Source of the DNA: JAVKMO01 sp031539345
Lineage (GTDB): Bacteria; Bacteroidota; Bacteroidia; Chitinophagales; Chitinophagaceae
Length of the DNA: 64,000 nt
Reading direction: 5' to 3'
NCBI GenBank assembly: GCA_031539345.1
Contig: JAVKMO010000027.1
Span: 62,001-126,000 of the forward strand
A program made the translations under genes and the position numbers. Shown here piece after piece: positions 8,435-17,183 of this stretch; the first letter of the stretch is position 1; each line of letters begins with the position of its first letter. The notes beneath the pieces were generated by a model that saw only the letters and a list, made by a program, of their open reading frames with translations, searched no databases and was not told the DNA's origin.

Positions 8435-9661
8435 TTATAAAATTCTTATGATTTGCTTTGCAATACGTTCTATTAAAGTTGTTGTTACAGAATTGCCTGC
8501 TTGCATATACAATTTACTATTTGCAAGTGGTGGTAAAATATATTTCTTGGTAGGATAACCTTGAAAAGCAAAACATTCTTTTGGCGTTAATTTTCTAATT
8601 CCAAAATCATCTTTTATAAGTGGAACATTGTGTCCGCCAGTTCCCATATTTGCTGTCAAAGTTGGGCAAAAGTTACTTTTGTTTTCTCGAGCATAAACTC
8701 TTCTCCATTGATAAACCGTGTCTTTTGAAGTCATTGATTTGTCAAGTTCTGTATAATATTGGTGGTCGGATTTGTAATAATAAATATCGTCTTGTTTGTC
8801 TTTTTTTATAAAGTCGTGAATAGTTGTAGTAAGTTTTATTGGTTTCGGAAATTCAAATTCTGCAAAATTTTTCACTTGTTTAGGATCTAATGCAACAATA
8901 AAAATACGTTCCCTATTTTGAGGAATATTGGCATGCGTTGCGGTATTGAGTATTTTATGAAATACCTTATAACCCAATTTTAATTCTAATGTTTCAATTA
9001 TGGTTTTGAATGTATTTCCACTATCGTGAGAAACTAAATTTTTCACATTTTCTAGAAAAACAACCTTTGGTTTTCGTTTTTCAATTATTTGTTCAATATC
9101 AAAAAATAAAGTTCCTCTTGTATCGGAAAATCCCTTTTGATAGCCTGCAATTGAAAATGCTTGGCAGGGAAACCCTGCACATAGTATGTCAAAATTATCT
9201 GGTATATAATTTTTATTGCTATCCTTAGTAATGTCGCCAAATGGTATTTCTCCGAAGTTTTCTCGGTATGTTTTTTTTGCTTCGTTATTCCATTCGCTTG
9301 TGAAAACACACTTTCCTCCTGTGTTTTGTAGTGCAAGTCTAAACCCTCCAATACCAGCAAATAGGTCTATAAATTTGAAAGTGTAATTTTTGGGAGTTGG
9401 GAATGGCACTTTTTCAACCTCAAATAATAATTGTTGTAACGCATCTTCTGCAACAATTGAGATTTCTTCTTCAATTTGTTTGTATTCTACAAGATTGTAA
9501 AAAGATTTTAATGCATCTTTTTCATAATGTTTCTTAATTCCATTTTTATAATTATGAAGGTAATGTGTCAAAACAGCCTTGTCTTCAATGCTTTCAACAA
9601 GCCTGATTTGATAGTTTTTGCCGTCAAATTCATTGATACTGATAGTCTGTTTTAAACTCAT
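8435..9661 (-). CDS. DNA (cytosine-5-)-methyltransferase
   Basis: A 408-residue C5 methyltransferase that transfers a methyl group from S-adenosylmethionine to cytosine in a specific DNA site. All diagnostic motifs are present in order: I FIDLFAGIGG (97-106), IV GFPCQAFS with the catalytic cysteine (163-170), VI LENVKN (203-208), VIII PQNRERIFIVA (247-257) and X QAGNSV (387-392). The first about 90 residues are an extra helical extension before motif I. It is the first gene of a three-gene operon with the small frameshifted gene and the endonuclease, so it should protect host DNA from that nuclease. The recognition sequence cannot be read from the target-recognition region. Confidence 0.96.
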   Translation of the reverse strand: MSLKQTISINEFDGKNYQIRLVESIEDKAVLTHYLHNYKNGIKKHYEKDALKSFYNLVEYKQIEEEISIVAEDALQQLLFEVEKVPFPTPKNYTFKFIDLFAGIGGFRLALQNTGGKCVFTSEWNNEAKKTYRENFGEIPFGDITKDSNKNYIPDNFDILCAGFPCQAFSIAGYQKGFSDTRGTLFFDIEQIIEKRKPKVVFLENVKNLVSHDSGNTFKTIIETLELKLGYKVFHKILNTATHANIPQNRERIFIVALDPKQVKNFAEFEFPKPIKLTTTIHDFIKKDKQDDIYYYKSDHQYYTELDKSMTSKDTVYQWRRVYARENKSNFCPTLTANMGTGGHNVPLIKDDFGIRKLTPKECFAFQGYPTKKYILPPLANSKLYMQAGNSVTTTLIERIAKQIIRIL

Positions 9662-9768
9662 TTTATTACAAGTTTAATTATGTTAAAATAAGATAAACAC
9701 ATCATTTAGAAAAGATTCTTATTGATAATTGAAGGATAAACATAAGAACATGAAATGGTTTGAAAGGT

Positions 9769-12036
9769 TTACAAATTTTGAGATTCGATAACTGATATTG
9801 CACTAATATTGACTAATTGCCTTACACTACTGCCAAGTTGCACGACGTGTAAAGGTTTTTGTAATCCTAAAAGCATTGGTCCTACGCTTTCACATTGCAA
9901 AAATTCTTGCATTAAATTGTAAGCAATATTTGCTGACGCAACGTCTGGAAAAATTAACACGTTTGGTGGTTCTTGTGCAAATTCACTAAAAGGATAATTC
10001 TCTTGTAATACTTTTTTGTCAAAAGCATAAATGCCTTGTACTTCACCGTCAATAATAATTGAAGGGTCTCTTTGTTTGACAAGTTCGATGATTTTTGGAT
10101 AGTGTTTGGTTTGATTATTACGAATACTTCCGTAGTTAGAATAACTCAATAAAGCAAGGCGTGGTGTGATGCCAAGCTCTTTTACTTTTTGTGCGGCAAC
10201 CAAGCAAATTTCTACAATGTCTTCTGGCTTAGGGTTTAAAATAACATTGGTGTCTGCAAAAAAGATAGGTCCTTTTTCTGTAAACAATAAATACATGCCA
10301 GCAATTCTAGCGATGTTATTTTTTCTGCCAATAATGTTTAGACCTTTTGAAATAATATCTGCAAGCCGCATTGCATCAGAAGAAATTGCGGCATCAACTT
10401 CGCCTTGAGCAAGCATCATACAGGCAAAATGTACGCGGTCTTTCATTAGTCTTTTGGCGTCTAATTTGTTTACGCCCTTGCGATACATTTTGTGAAATAA
10501 TAGTTCTCCAAAGGCATCAACTTTTTGGCTGTATGCTGGTGAACGTTGGTCGATAATTTCAATGCCTTCAATGTTGATTTTATTGGCTTCTGCATTTCTT
10601 ACTATTATTTCTTTATTACCCATCAAAATTGGATAAGCAATTTTTTCTTCTAAAACTTGTGTTGCAGCTTTTAAAACATTGGTTTGCTCTCCATTCATGT
10701 AGAGAATTTTTTTTGGATCAGTTTTTGCTCTTGTGTGCAAAATTCTGATGAGCAAAGGATCAACGCCAAGCCTTTCATTAAGGTCGTGTTTGTATTTTTC
10801 CCAATCGGTAATTGTTGATTTGGCAACGCCGCTTTTGATTGCCGCATCTGCAACCGCTGGAGATACAGTGGCTAAAAGTCTTGGGTCAAAAGGTTTTGGG
10901 ATAACATATTCTGCACCGTAATTTAAATTCTGATTATTGTATGCCATACTCACAATGCTTGGCACGGGTTCTTTGGCAAGTTTGGCAATGGCATAAACCG
11001 CCGCTAATTTCATCTGTTCGTTAATGGTTGTTGCTTTTACATCTAAGGCACCTCTGAAAATATACGGAAAACCAAGTACGTTATTGATTTGATTAGGAAA
11101 ATCACTCCGTCCTGTTGCCATAATAATGTCTTTTCTGCACGCCGTTGCAACGTCATAAGGAATTTCAGGGTCGGGGTTTGCCATGGCAAAAACAATTGGT
11201 TTAGGTGGCATACTTTTTACCATCGCTTCGCTTACAACATTGCCTTTGCTCAATCCAATAAACACATCTGCAAATTGAAACGCGTCGGCAAGAGAAATAT
11301 CTTTTTTGCCTTTAGCGAAAGGAATTTTTGATTCAGTCAAATCTTTTCGGCTTTCGCATACGCAACCTTTTGAGTCAAAAAGAAAAATGTTTTCCATTTT
11401 TACGCCAACTTCTAAATAGAGACTCATACAAGAAATTGCCGCAGCTCCCGCTCCATTGACAACCAATTTAACTTTGCTAATATCTTTTTGCTGAACTTCT
11501 AAAGCGTTGATAAGTCCTGCGGTACTAATGATTGCCGTGCCGTGTTGGTCGTCGTGCATCACAGGAATTTTCAAACTCTTTTTTAGTGCGTCTTCAATTT
11601 CAAAACATTCTGGGGCTTTAATATCTTCTAAATTGATTCCTCCAAAAGTTGGTTCTAAAGATTTTACAATTTCAATAAATTTTTTGGGATCTTTTTCGTT
11701 AATCTCAATATCAAATACATCAATATCAGCAAATACTTTGAACAAAACGCCTTTGCCTTCCATCACAGGTTTGCTGGCTTCTGGTCCAATATCACCCAAG
11801 CCAAGAACTGCAGTGCCATTCGTAATAACAGCAACTAAATTGCCCTTTGCGGTGTATTTGTAAACGTCTTCTATTTGCTTTGCAATTTCTAAACAAGGCT
11901 CTGCTACCCCCGGAGAATAAGCGAGTGAGAGGTCTTTTTGTGTCTTTGTTTCTTTGGTTGGCACAACCGTAATTTTTCCTGGTCTGCCTTTGGCGTGATA
12001 ATGAAGGGCTTCTAATTTCTTGCTTTCAATGCTCAT
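9769..12036 (-). CDS. maeB: NADP-dependent malic enzyme with C-terminal phosphotransacetylase-like domain
   Basis: A 755-residue MaeB-type enzyme that decarboxylates malate to pyruvate with NADP. Residues 1-160 form the malic N-domain (SLAYSPGVAEPC near 37-48; VAVITNGTAVLGLGDIGP near 69-86; HDDQHGTAIIS near 162-172), residues 163-400 the NAD(P)-binding domain (VVNGAGAAAISCM), and residues about 425-750 a phosphate acetyl/butyryltransferase-like domain usually regarded as regulatory (acetyl-CoA response in E. coli MaeB). The length is normal for the two-domain fusion. It is not closely linked to its neighbours. Confidence 0.96.
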   Translation of the reverse strand: MSIESKKLEALHYHAKGRPGKITVVPTKETKTQKDLSLAYSPGVAEPCLEIAKQIEDVYKYTAKGNLVAVITNGTAVLGLGDIGPEASKPVMEGKGVLFKVFADIDVFDIEINEKDPKKFIEIVKSLEPTFGGINLEDIKAPECFEIEDALKKSLKIPVMHDDQHGTAIISTAGLINALEVQQKDISKVKLVVNGAGAAAISCMSLYLEVGVKMENIFLFDSKGCVCESRKDLTESKIPFAKGKKDISLADAFQFADVFIGLSKGNVVSEAMVKSMPPKPIVFAMANPDPEIPYDVATACRKDIIMATGRSDFPNQINNVLGFPYIFRGALDVKATTINEQMKLAAVYAIAKLAKEPVPSIVSMAYNNQNLNYGAEYVIPKPFDPRLLATVSPAVADAAIKSGVAKSTITDWEKYKHDLNERLGVDPLLIRILHTRAKTDPKKILYMNGEQTNVLKAATQVLEEKIAYPILMGNKEIIVRNAEANKINIEGIEIIDQRSPAYSQKVDAFGELLFHKMYRKGVNKLDAKRLMKDRVHFACMMLAQGEVDAAISSDAMRLADIISKGLNIIGRKNNIARIAGMYLLFTEKGPIFFADTNVILNPKPEDIVEICLVAAQKVKELGITPRLALLSYSNYGSIRNNQTKHYPKIIELVKQRDPSIIIDGEVQGIYAFDKKVLQENYPFSEFAQEPPNVLIFPDVASANIAYNLMQEFLQCESVGPMLLGLQKPLHVVQLGSSVRQLVNISAISVIESQNL

Positions 12037-12107
12037 TATTTCTTGTTTTAAAAGGTTTTAAAAAAAAGATGGGTAAGCGCACTAAGGGTTAAAATAGAAA
12101 CATCTGG

Positions 12108-12644
12108 CTAATGCTCTAAATTTTTTTTAAGGTTCGTTAGATTTTGTGTTTCAGCATCACGAATTATTTTTTTGCCAATGATAGACATAATGTTCATTGG
12201 ATAAGATGCGTTGCCATAAAAAACGGCACTCACTCCAGTTGTAGAATCGTTGATGGCTTTGAGTATTGTTGCGGCGTTGTCGTGTCCTTCAAAAGGTCGA
12301 ATAAAATGCAAATCAACATCGATGCGATTGCTGTCAATTTTGGTAATTGTTTGAAAACCTTCACCCACATTGTCATTTGTGCTATTCCACGAAGCCGTAA
12401 AACCAACGGTGCCGTCTGTTCCTTTATACATCATTTTTGAAGTCGTATCTTGCATTACCCATACGCTATAGTGTTCTTGGTTTTTAATCAATTTGACGTA
12501 ATCAAAAACAATGCGTTGAGGCTGACGAATGGTTGTTGAAACTAAAACCTCGTATTTGTTTGGGATAAATAATCCAATAATAAGCACGAATGCAATCAGG
12601 CTAACTATGATGATGAATGTTTTTTTAAGGATTTTTTTAATCAT
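12108..12644 (-). CDS. SRPBCC (START/Bet v1-like) family protein
   Basis: A 178-residue protein with one N-terminal membrane helix (about 5-28) and then a polyketide cyclase/START-like region with the family's opening pattern (EVLVSTTIRQPQRIVFDYV at about 33-51) and a strongly alternating beta-sheet core. Members bind hydrophobic ligands; the ligand here is unknown. The start codon overlaps the end of gldD by 8 bases, so it is the third gene of a pheA-gldD-SRPBCC operon. Family placement rests on the pattern only. Confidence 0.75.
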   Translation of the reverse strand: MIKKILKKTFIIIVSLIAFVLIIGLFIPNKYEVLVSTTIRQPQRIVFDYVKLIKNQEHYSVWVMQDTTSKMMYKGTDGTVGFTASWNSTNDNVGEGFQTITKIDSNRIDVDLHFIRPFEGHDNAATILKAINDSTTGVSAVFYGNASYPMNIMSIIGKKIIRDAETQNLTNLKKNLEH

Positions 12645-13242
12645 TGAATTTGACGGTTTTTAATAAGTGAATAATGTCTGGTTTGATAAAATCGGTTACT
12701 ATTTTTAAAGAGTCTTCATTCGGTGTTGTATTTAAATATAATGAGCCACGCAAGAAATGTTTCTTTTGATCTGTAACAAAAAATTGATGCGTTGTTGCAG
12801 CATCTCCAGTTACGGTATAAAAAACAATTTGATACCCATAAGGAGATGAAACCGCACTATCTTGTATGCTTGTTGCTTTATAGACTTGCTTATTTGTAAT
12901 TTTGTAAGAGTCGTAAATGAGTTTGTCTAATTGATGTTGTCGTAAATTTTTATACGTCAAATAAAGGGTTGCATTCAACGCATCAATTTGTACATTCAAC
13001 CAAAAAGGATTGTCCGTTTTGTAATCTATAAATGCACTGTCTTGGAGACATTTGGCATACGTTGGATAAGAAAATGTATAAGGATATTGACCGTTGGTAA
13101 ACGTTTGATACGTTTTTGTAGGGAAAATAATTTTGGGGTATGCTTTGTGTTTGGGAACAAAAACGTCGTTACAAAAACTAAACAAGACGACGATGCCAAC
13201 AAGGAAAAAACTAATGCGTAAGCCCTTTTTCATATATGCCAT
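12637..13242 (-). CDS. gldD: Gliding motility lipoprotein GldD-like
   Basis: A 201-residue lipoprotein candidate: a basic start, a hydrophobic segment (about 12-22) and FSFC as lipobox around Cys24. The body follows GldD closely, with PKIIFPTKTYQTF (36-48), YPYTFSYPTYAKC (53-65) and QFFVTDQKKHFLRGSLYLN (about 154-172). GldD is needed for gliding and type IX secretion in Flavobacterium and is kept in many non-gliding Bacteroidota. The start could also be ATG 13233 (MKKGLRIS). Either start overlaps the end of pheA, which points to translational coupling. Confidence 0.85.
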   Translation of the reverse strand: MAYMKKGLRISFFLVGIVVLFSFCNDVFVPKHKAYPKIIFPTKTYQTFTNGQYPYTFSYPTYAKCLQDSAFIDYKTDNPFWLNVQIDALNATLYLTYKNLRQHQLDKLIYDSYKITNKQVYKATSIQDSAVSSPYGYQIVFYTVTGDAATTHQFFVTDQKKHFLRGSLYLNTTPNEDSLKIVTDFIKPDIIHLLKTVKFND

Positions 13243-14041
13243 AAACTTGAATATTTTTTGTTACACTTTTAATTTCTTCTAATAAAAATTCTATTTCTTT
13301 ACGGTTGCTAAATTCCATATCGCAATGAAAAAAATAATTCCACTTGCTACCAGGAATGGGGAATGATTGCAATTTTGTCAAATTCATGCCTCTATAATGA
13401 ATACGCGTTAATACTTGCGACAAACTTCCGTGTCGATTTTCTACTTCAAAAGACAATGAAATTTTATTTGCTTTTACCGAAGGCTTCACGTCTTCTTTTC
13501 TTTGTAAAACCAAAAAACGCGTAAAATTTTCTTTCATTGTATTGATGTCTTTTGCCAAAATCTGCATATCATAAATGTCTGCAGCAATTGATCCGGCAAT
13601 GCCAGCAATATGTTTGGTTTTGCTTTCTGCAATTCGTTTTACACTTAAAGCGGTGTCTTCAGTTTCAACAATTTGCCATGTTTGTTTTTCTAAAAAATGA
13701 GAACATTGTAAAATCGCAATCGGATGAGAATGCACTTCTTGAATGTCTTTGAGTGATGCCCCCTTTAAGCCAATCAATTGTTGGGCAATTTTTAAATATA
13801 CTTCACCAGTAACCACTAATCCGCTATTTTTCAATAAAGAATAATTGGGCAAAATACTCCCTGCGATAGAATTTTCTATCGCCATCAAACCAGCACTGGT
13901 GGCTGTTTTGTCTGTTGTTTTTTGAATCACTCCTCGAAATGTCGGACAACATACAACACTTACTTTTTGCCCAAAATATTGTTGTGCCGCATATTGATGA
14001 AAGCTACCTTCAAAGCCTTGAATCGCCACTGTATGCTTCAT
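13211..14041 (-). CDS. pheA: Prephenate dehydratase
   Basis: A 276-residue enzyme converting prephenate to phenylpyruvate in phenylalanine synthesis. I placed the start at ATG 14041, where MKHTVAIQGFEGSFHQYAA gives the family's beginning; an in-frame ATG 36 bases upstream only adds a non-conserved tail. The catalytic TRF motif (FTRFLVL) lies near residue 172, and residues about 190-276 form an ACT domain beginning with SLSFEVENRHGSLSQVL, the site of phenylalanine feedback in relatives. There is no chorismate mutase domain. It heads an operon with gldD and the SRPBCC gene. Confidence 0.94.
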   Translation of the reverse strand: MKHTVAIQGFEGSFHQYAAQQYFGQKVSVVCCPTFRGVIQKTTDKTATSAGLMAIENSIAGSILPNYSLLKNSGLVVTGEVYLKIAQQLIGLKGASLKDIQEVHSHPIAILQCSHFLEKQTWQIVETEDTALSVKRIAESKTKHIAGIAGSIAADIYDMQILAKDINTMKENFTRFLVLQRKEDVKPSVKANKISLSFEVENRHGSLSQVLTRIHYRGMNLTKLQSFPIPGSKWNYFFHCDMEFSNRKEIEFLLEEIKSVTKNIQVYGIYEKGLTH

Positions 14042-14164
14042 AAAAAACTGTTTGAGTAAAAAATCCAATCGGTTCAAACATAAAATTTAATACTAAAGAT
14101 TTTTTCACCAACTATTTTATACTATGAATGTTTTGCTTTATTTGTGTTCAAAACAATCCATCTC

Positions 14165-16126
14165 ATGAATATCAATTATTGCCAACAATTTGGCACATCG
14201 TTACGCCTCGATACTTTAGAAGTAAAAGTAGGCAATATTGGCATTGGCGGAAAAAATCCGATTCGTATTCAAACCATGACAACGACAAACACTTTAGACA
14301 CAGAAGCCACTGTGGCACAAGCTATTCGCTGTATTGAGGCTGGGGCAGAGTTGATACGTGTAACCGCACCAAGCAAAAAAGAAGCTGAAAATTTATTGCA
14401 GATTAAAAAATTATTACGACAAAAAGGGTATCAAACGCCGCTCATTGCAGACATTCATTACACTCCAAATGCGGCAGAAATTGCGGCACAAATTGTAGAA
14501 AAAGTACGTATCAATCCTGGTAATTATATCGACAAAAAAAAATTTGAAACCATCACGTATAGCAATAACGAATATGAATTAGAAGTAGAAAAAATCAGTC
14601 AGCGATTTTTGCCTTTAGTTAAAATTTGCAAACGCGAAGGAACGGCAATGCGTATTGGCACAAATCACGGTTCGTTGAGTGACAGAATTTTAAGCCGTTA
14701 CGGCGATACGCCCATTGGCATGGTAGAAAGTGCAATGGAATTTTTACGCATTGCTTTGTCAGAACAATACCAGCAAATTGTTTTGAGTATGAAGGCGAGC
14801 AATCCGCTTATTATGGTGCAAGCTTATCGTGTGTTAGTGCAAAAAATGAAAGAAGAATTTGGCTTTTGTTTTCCATTGCATTTGGGGGTAACAGAAGCGG
14901 GAGACGGAGAAGACGGTAGAATAAAATCTGCCATTGGCATTGGCACACTTTTAGAAGATGGCATTGGCGACACCATTCGTGTGTCTCTTACTGAAGACCC
15001 AGAATTTGAAATCCCTGTGTGCAAAGACATTGTGAGTAGGTATGAAAACAGAAAAAACACAATGCCTGCAATAGAAAAAATTTTATATAATCCGTATGAA
15101 TACAAAAGAAATAAGACCCTTGCCATAGACAATATGGGTGCTAAAAATTTGCCGATTGTGGTTGCTGATTTTTCTCGTCATAAAAAAATATCGTTTGAAG
15201 AACTTGGATACGTTGGATATAATTATAACCCAACAGATGATAAATGGAATATCAAAGACAATGCGTGTGATTATGTTTTATTAGATCAAGAACACGCTTT
15301 TGATTTTCCTCAAAGTTTAAAATGTATTGTGCCTGTTGCCACATTTACCAATCAAGCAGCAAATGTTTTTCCGTTGTTTTCGCTACAACAATGGAAGGAA
15401 AAAAAAATGTCTGCAGCAAGCATGAACTTTGTAGAATGGAATATTGATGAGGCGAGTGGTGAAGATGTATTTCCTCTTTTTGCAAACGAAAAAAGCGTTG
15501 TTTTTATTGTTACTACAAAACAAAATTCTCCGTATTTGGCTTTTCGAACATGGGCAATTAAAAAGCAAATTGCACACAATGAATTGCCCTTTATTTGGAA
15601 ATTAGAAAGTATAGAAAATGCCACGATTGACAAACAACTCATTCATTTTGCAACGGAACTTGGGGCTCTTTTTTTAGACGGATTTGGCGATGGTTTGTGT
15701 TTATATGCCAATCACCCTATTCAAAATATGCAAGCCACAGGAAGAACTTATTTAGAAATAACACATATCAACGATTTTTTAAACCAAACGGCGTTTTCAA
15801 TTTTACAAGCAACACGTACACGTATGTCAAAGACAGAATATATTTCTTGTCCTTCTTGTGGGCGAACACAATTTGATTTGCAGACGACAACAACAAAAAT
15901 TAGAAATGCAACCAAACATTTAAAAGGTTTGAAAATTGGTGTTATGGGTTGTATTGTCAATGGTCCTGGAGAAATGGCAGACGCTGATTTTGGTTATGTG
16001 GGAAGCGGCGTGGGAAAAATTCACTTGTATAAAGAAAAAGAAATTGTCAAAAAAAACATTGACGCTTCGGTTGCTGTTGAAGAGTTGATTCAATTGATTA
16101 AAGATAATGGCAGATGGAATGATTAA
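14165..16126 (+). CDS. ispG: 4-hydroxy-3-methylbut-2-enyl diphosphate synthase, long form
   Basis: A 653-residue enzyme of the MEP isoprenoid pathway that reduces MEcPP to HMBPP at a [4Fe-4S] cluster. The N-terminal TIM barrel (about 10-280) carries PIRIQTMTTTNT and GTNHGSLSDRIL. A large middle domain (about 290-520) is the insertion found in Bacteroidota, Chlamydia and plants. The C-terminal domain holds the cluster cysteines in SCPSCGRTQ (near 562-570) and GVMGCIVNGPGE (near 598-609). I use the ATG at 14165; an in-frame GTG lies 21 bases upstream. The 3' end overlaps the ComF gene. dxr of the same pathway is at the far end of the window. Confidence 0.96.
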   Translation: MNINYCQQFGTSLRLDTLEVKVGNIGIGGKNPIRIQTMTTTNTLDTEATVAQAIRCIEAGAELIRVTAPSKKEAENLLQIKKLLRQKGYQTPLIADIHYTPNAAEIAAQIVEKVRINPGNYIDKKKFETITYSNNEYELEVEKISQRFLPLVKICKREGTAMRIGTNHGSLSDRILSRYGDTPIGMVESAMEFLRIALSEQYQQIVLSMKASNPLIMVQAYRVLVQKMKEEFGFCFPLHLGVTEAGDGEDGRIKSAIGIGTLLEDGIGDTIRVSLTEDPEFEIPVCKDIVSRYENRKNTMPAIEKILYNPYEYKRNKTLAIDNMGAKNLPIVVADFSRHKKISFEELGYVGYNYNPTDDKWNIKDNACDYVLLDQEHAFDFPQSLKCIVPVATFTNQAANVFPLFSLQQWKEKKMSAASMNFVEWNIDEASGEDVFPLFANEKSVVFIVTTKQNSPYLAFRTWAIKKQIAHNELPFIWKLESIENATIDKQLIHFATELGALFLDGFGDGLCLYANHPIQNMQATGRTYLEITHINDFLNQTAFSILQATRTRMSKTEYISCPSCGRTQFDLQTTTTKIRNATKHLKGLKIGVMGCIVNGPGEMADADFGYVGSGVGKIHLYKEKEIVKKNIDASVAVEELIQLIKDNGRWND

Positions 16127-16829
16127 ATTTTCTGCGATAAAACATTTGTGGCACGAGGTACACCAGCTTTTATTCCCTCATTTTTGTTTGGGCTGTTTTG
16201 GGTATTTGCCACCACACATAGACTATGTTTGTTATCAATGCCAGCACAATCTTCCGCAAACCAATTTTCATCTTGCACACCACAATCCTGTGTTTCAATC
16301 ACTTTCCGAACAGCACGGCATTGTTGATGCTTGTGCGTTTTATTTTTTTCAAGACAATTCGCCTTTGCGTAATCTCATTCATCATTTAAAATATAAGAAC
16401 CAACCAGACATTGGTGTTTTTTTAGGAAAAAAAATTGGTAAGCAACTGTTACAAACAAACTATCAGTACGTTGATATTATTGTGCCTGTTCCATTACATG
16501 AAAAAAAAACACGTCAAAGAGGCTATAATCAATCTCAAAAAATTGCTTTGGGAATTGCAGAATTATTAAACAAGCCAATAGACACAAGCTCTCTCATCAG
16601 AAAAAAAAATACACAATCGCAAGCTCGTTTACAAAATAGTAAAGCAAGAGCAGAAAATTTAGAAGATGCTTTTTCTTTATGCCAGCATGAACATCTCTTC
16701 GGCAAACACATTCTTTTGATTGACGACGTGCTTACAACCGGCTCAACCATCAATGCGTGCATACAAATTTTATGCACCATTCCGCAGGTTCAAATTTCTG
16801 TGCTTACCGTTGCGGTTGCTGGATATTAA
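16107..16829 (+). CDS. ComF family phosphoribosyltransferase-like protein
   Basis: A 240-residue protein. The N-terminal zinc-ribbon is visible as CLGC (about 29-32) and CYQC (about 43-46). The C-terminal half has the PRPP-binding loop LLIDDVLTTGST (about 204-215) and the family's RGYNQSQKIA segment (about 138-147). ComF is required for DNA uptake in naturally competent bacteria; in Bacteroidota it is widespread and its role is unproven. The gene overlaps ispG by 20 bases (8 if ATG 16119 is the start), so the two form an operon that ends at the terminator at 16882. Confidence 0.9.
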   Translation: MADGMIKFSAIKHLWHEVHQLLFPHFCLGCFGYLPPHIDYVCYQCQHNLPQTNFHLAHHNPVFQSLSEQHGIVDACAFYFFQDNSPLRNLIHHLKYKNQPDIGVFLGKKIGKQLLQTNYQYVDIIVPVPLHEKKTRQRGYNQSQKIALGIAELLNKPIDTSSLIRKKNTQSQARLQNSKARAENLEDAFSLCQHEHLFGKHILLIDDVLTTGSTINACIQILCTIPQVQISVLTVAVAGY

Positions 16830-16881
16830 AAAACAAAAAAAGGAAAAGAAATTTGCATAAAAGGGGTTTCAAACGGCTATA

Positions 16882-16920
16882 AAAAAAGCCCCTCCGAAAT
16901 CGGAAGGGCTTTTCTTTTTT
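16882..16920. terminator. Bidirectional terminator between comF and the small membrane gene
   Basis: A strong hairpin, with arms AAAAGCCCCTCCGA and TCGGAAGGGCTTTT, one G-T wobble and a two-base loop, is flanked by A and T runs. It sits between two convergent genes and can serve both. Confidence 0.9.
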
Positions 16921-16930
16921 ATTCAACAGT

Positions 16931-17155
16931 TTACATATTTTCTTCTTGATATTCATTTTGGAGAGAGTATTTTCCAAACAAAATGAGGCTCAAAGAAATA
17001 ATAGGAACTAAGAAGCAGTAAATAATTGCTGGTATTTTGTCTTCTGGTTTTCCTGTTGCAAATTTTGGTAATGCTAAAACCGTAATGAGGTAATAAGCGG
17101 CGTATAATCCTGCGGCAATCCAAACAATGCCGAGAATTTTTTTAATGATATCCAT
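16931..17155 (-). CDS. Small two-helix membrane protein next to the MFS carrier
   Basis: A 74-residue protein with two hydrophobic helices (about 6-28 and 42-64) and an acidic C-terminus (QNEYQEENM). Its gene begins 28 bases after the MFS gene on the same strand. Small proteins of this layout (probably DUF6814) often follow MHS-family transporters in Bacteroidota; from that I infer a transport accessory role, without direct evidence. Confidence 0.7.
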   Translation of the reverse strand: MDIIKKILGIVWIAAGLYAAYYLITVLALPKFATGKPEDKIPAIIYCFLVPIISLSLILFGKYSLQNEYQEENM

Positions 17156-17183
17156 AAAATAAAAATTTAATGATGAGAAAAAT

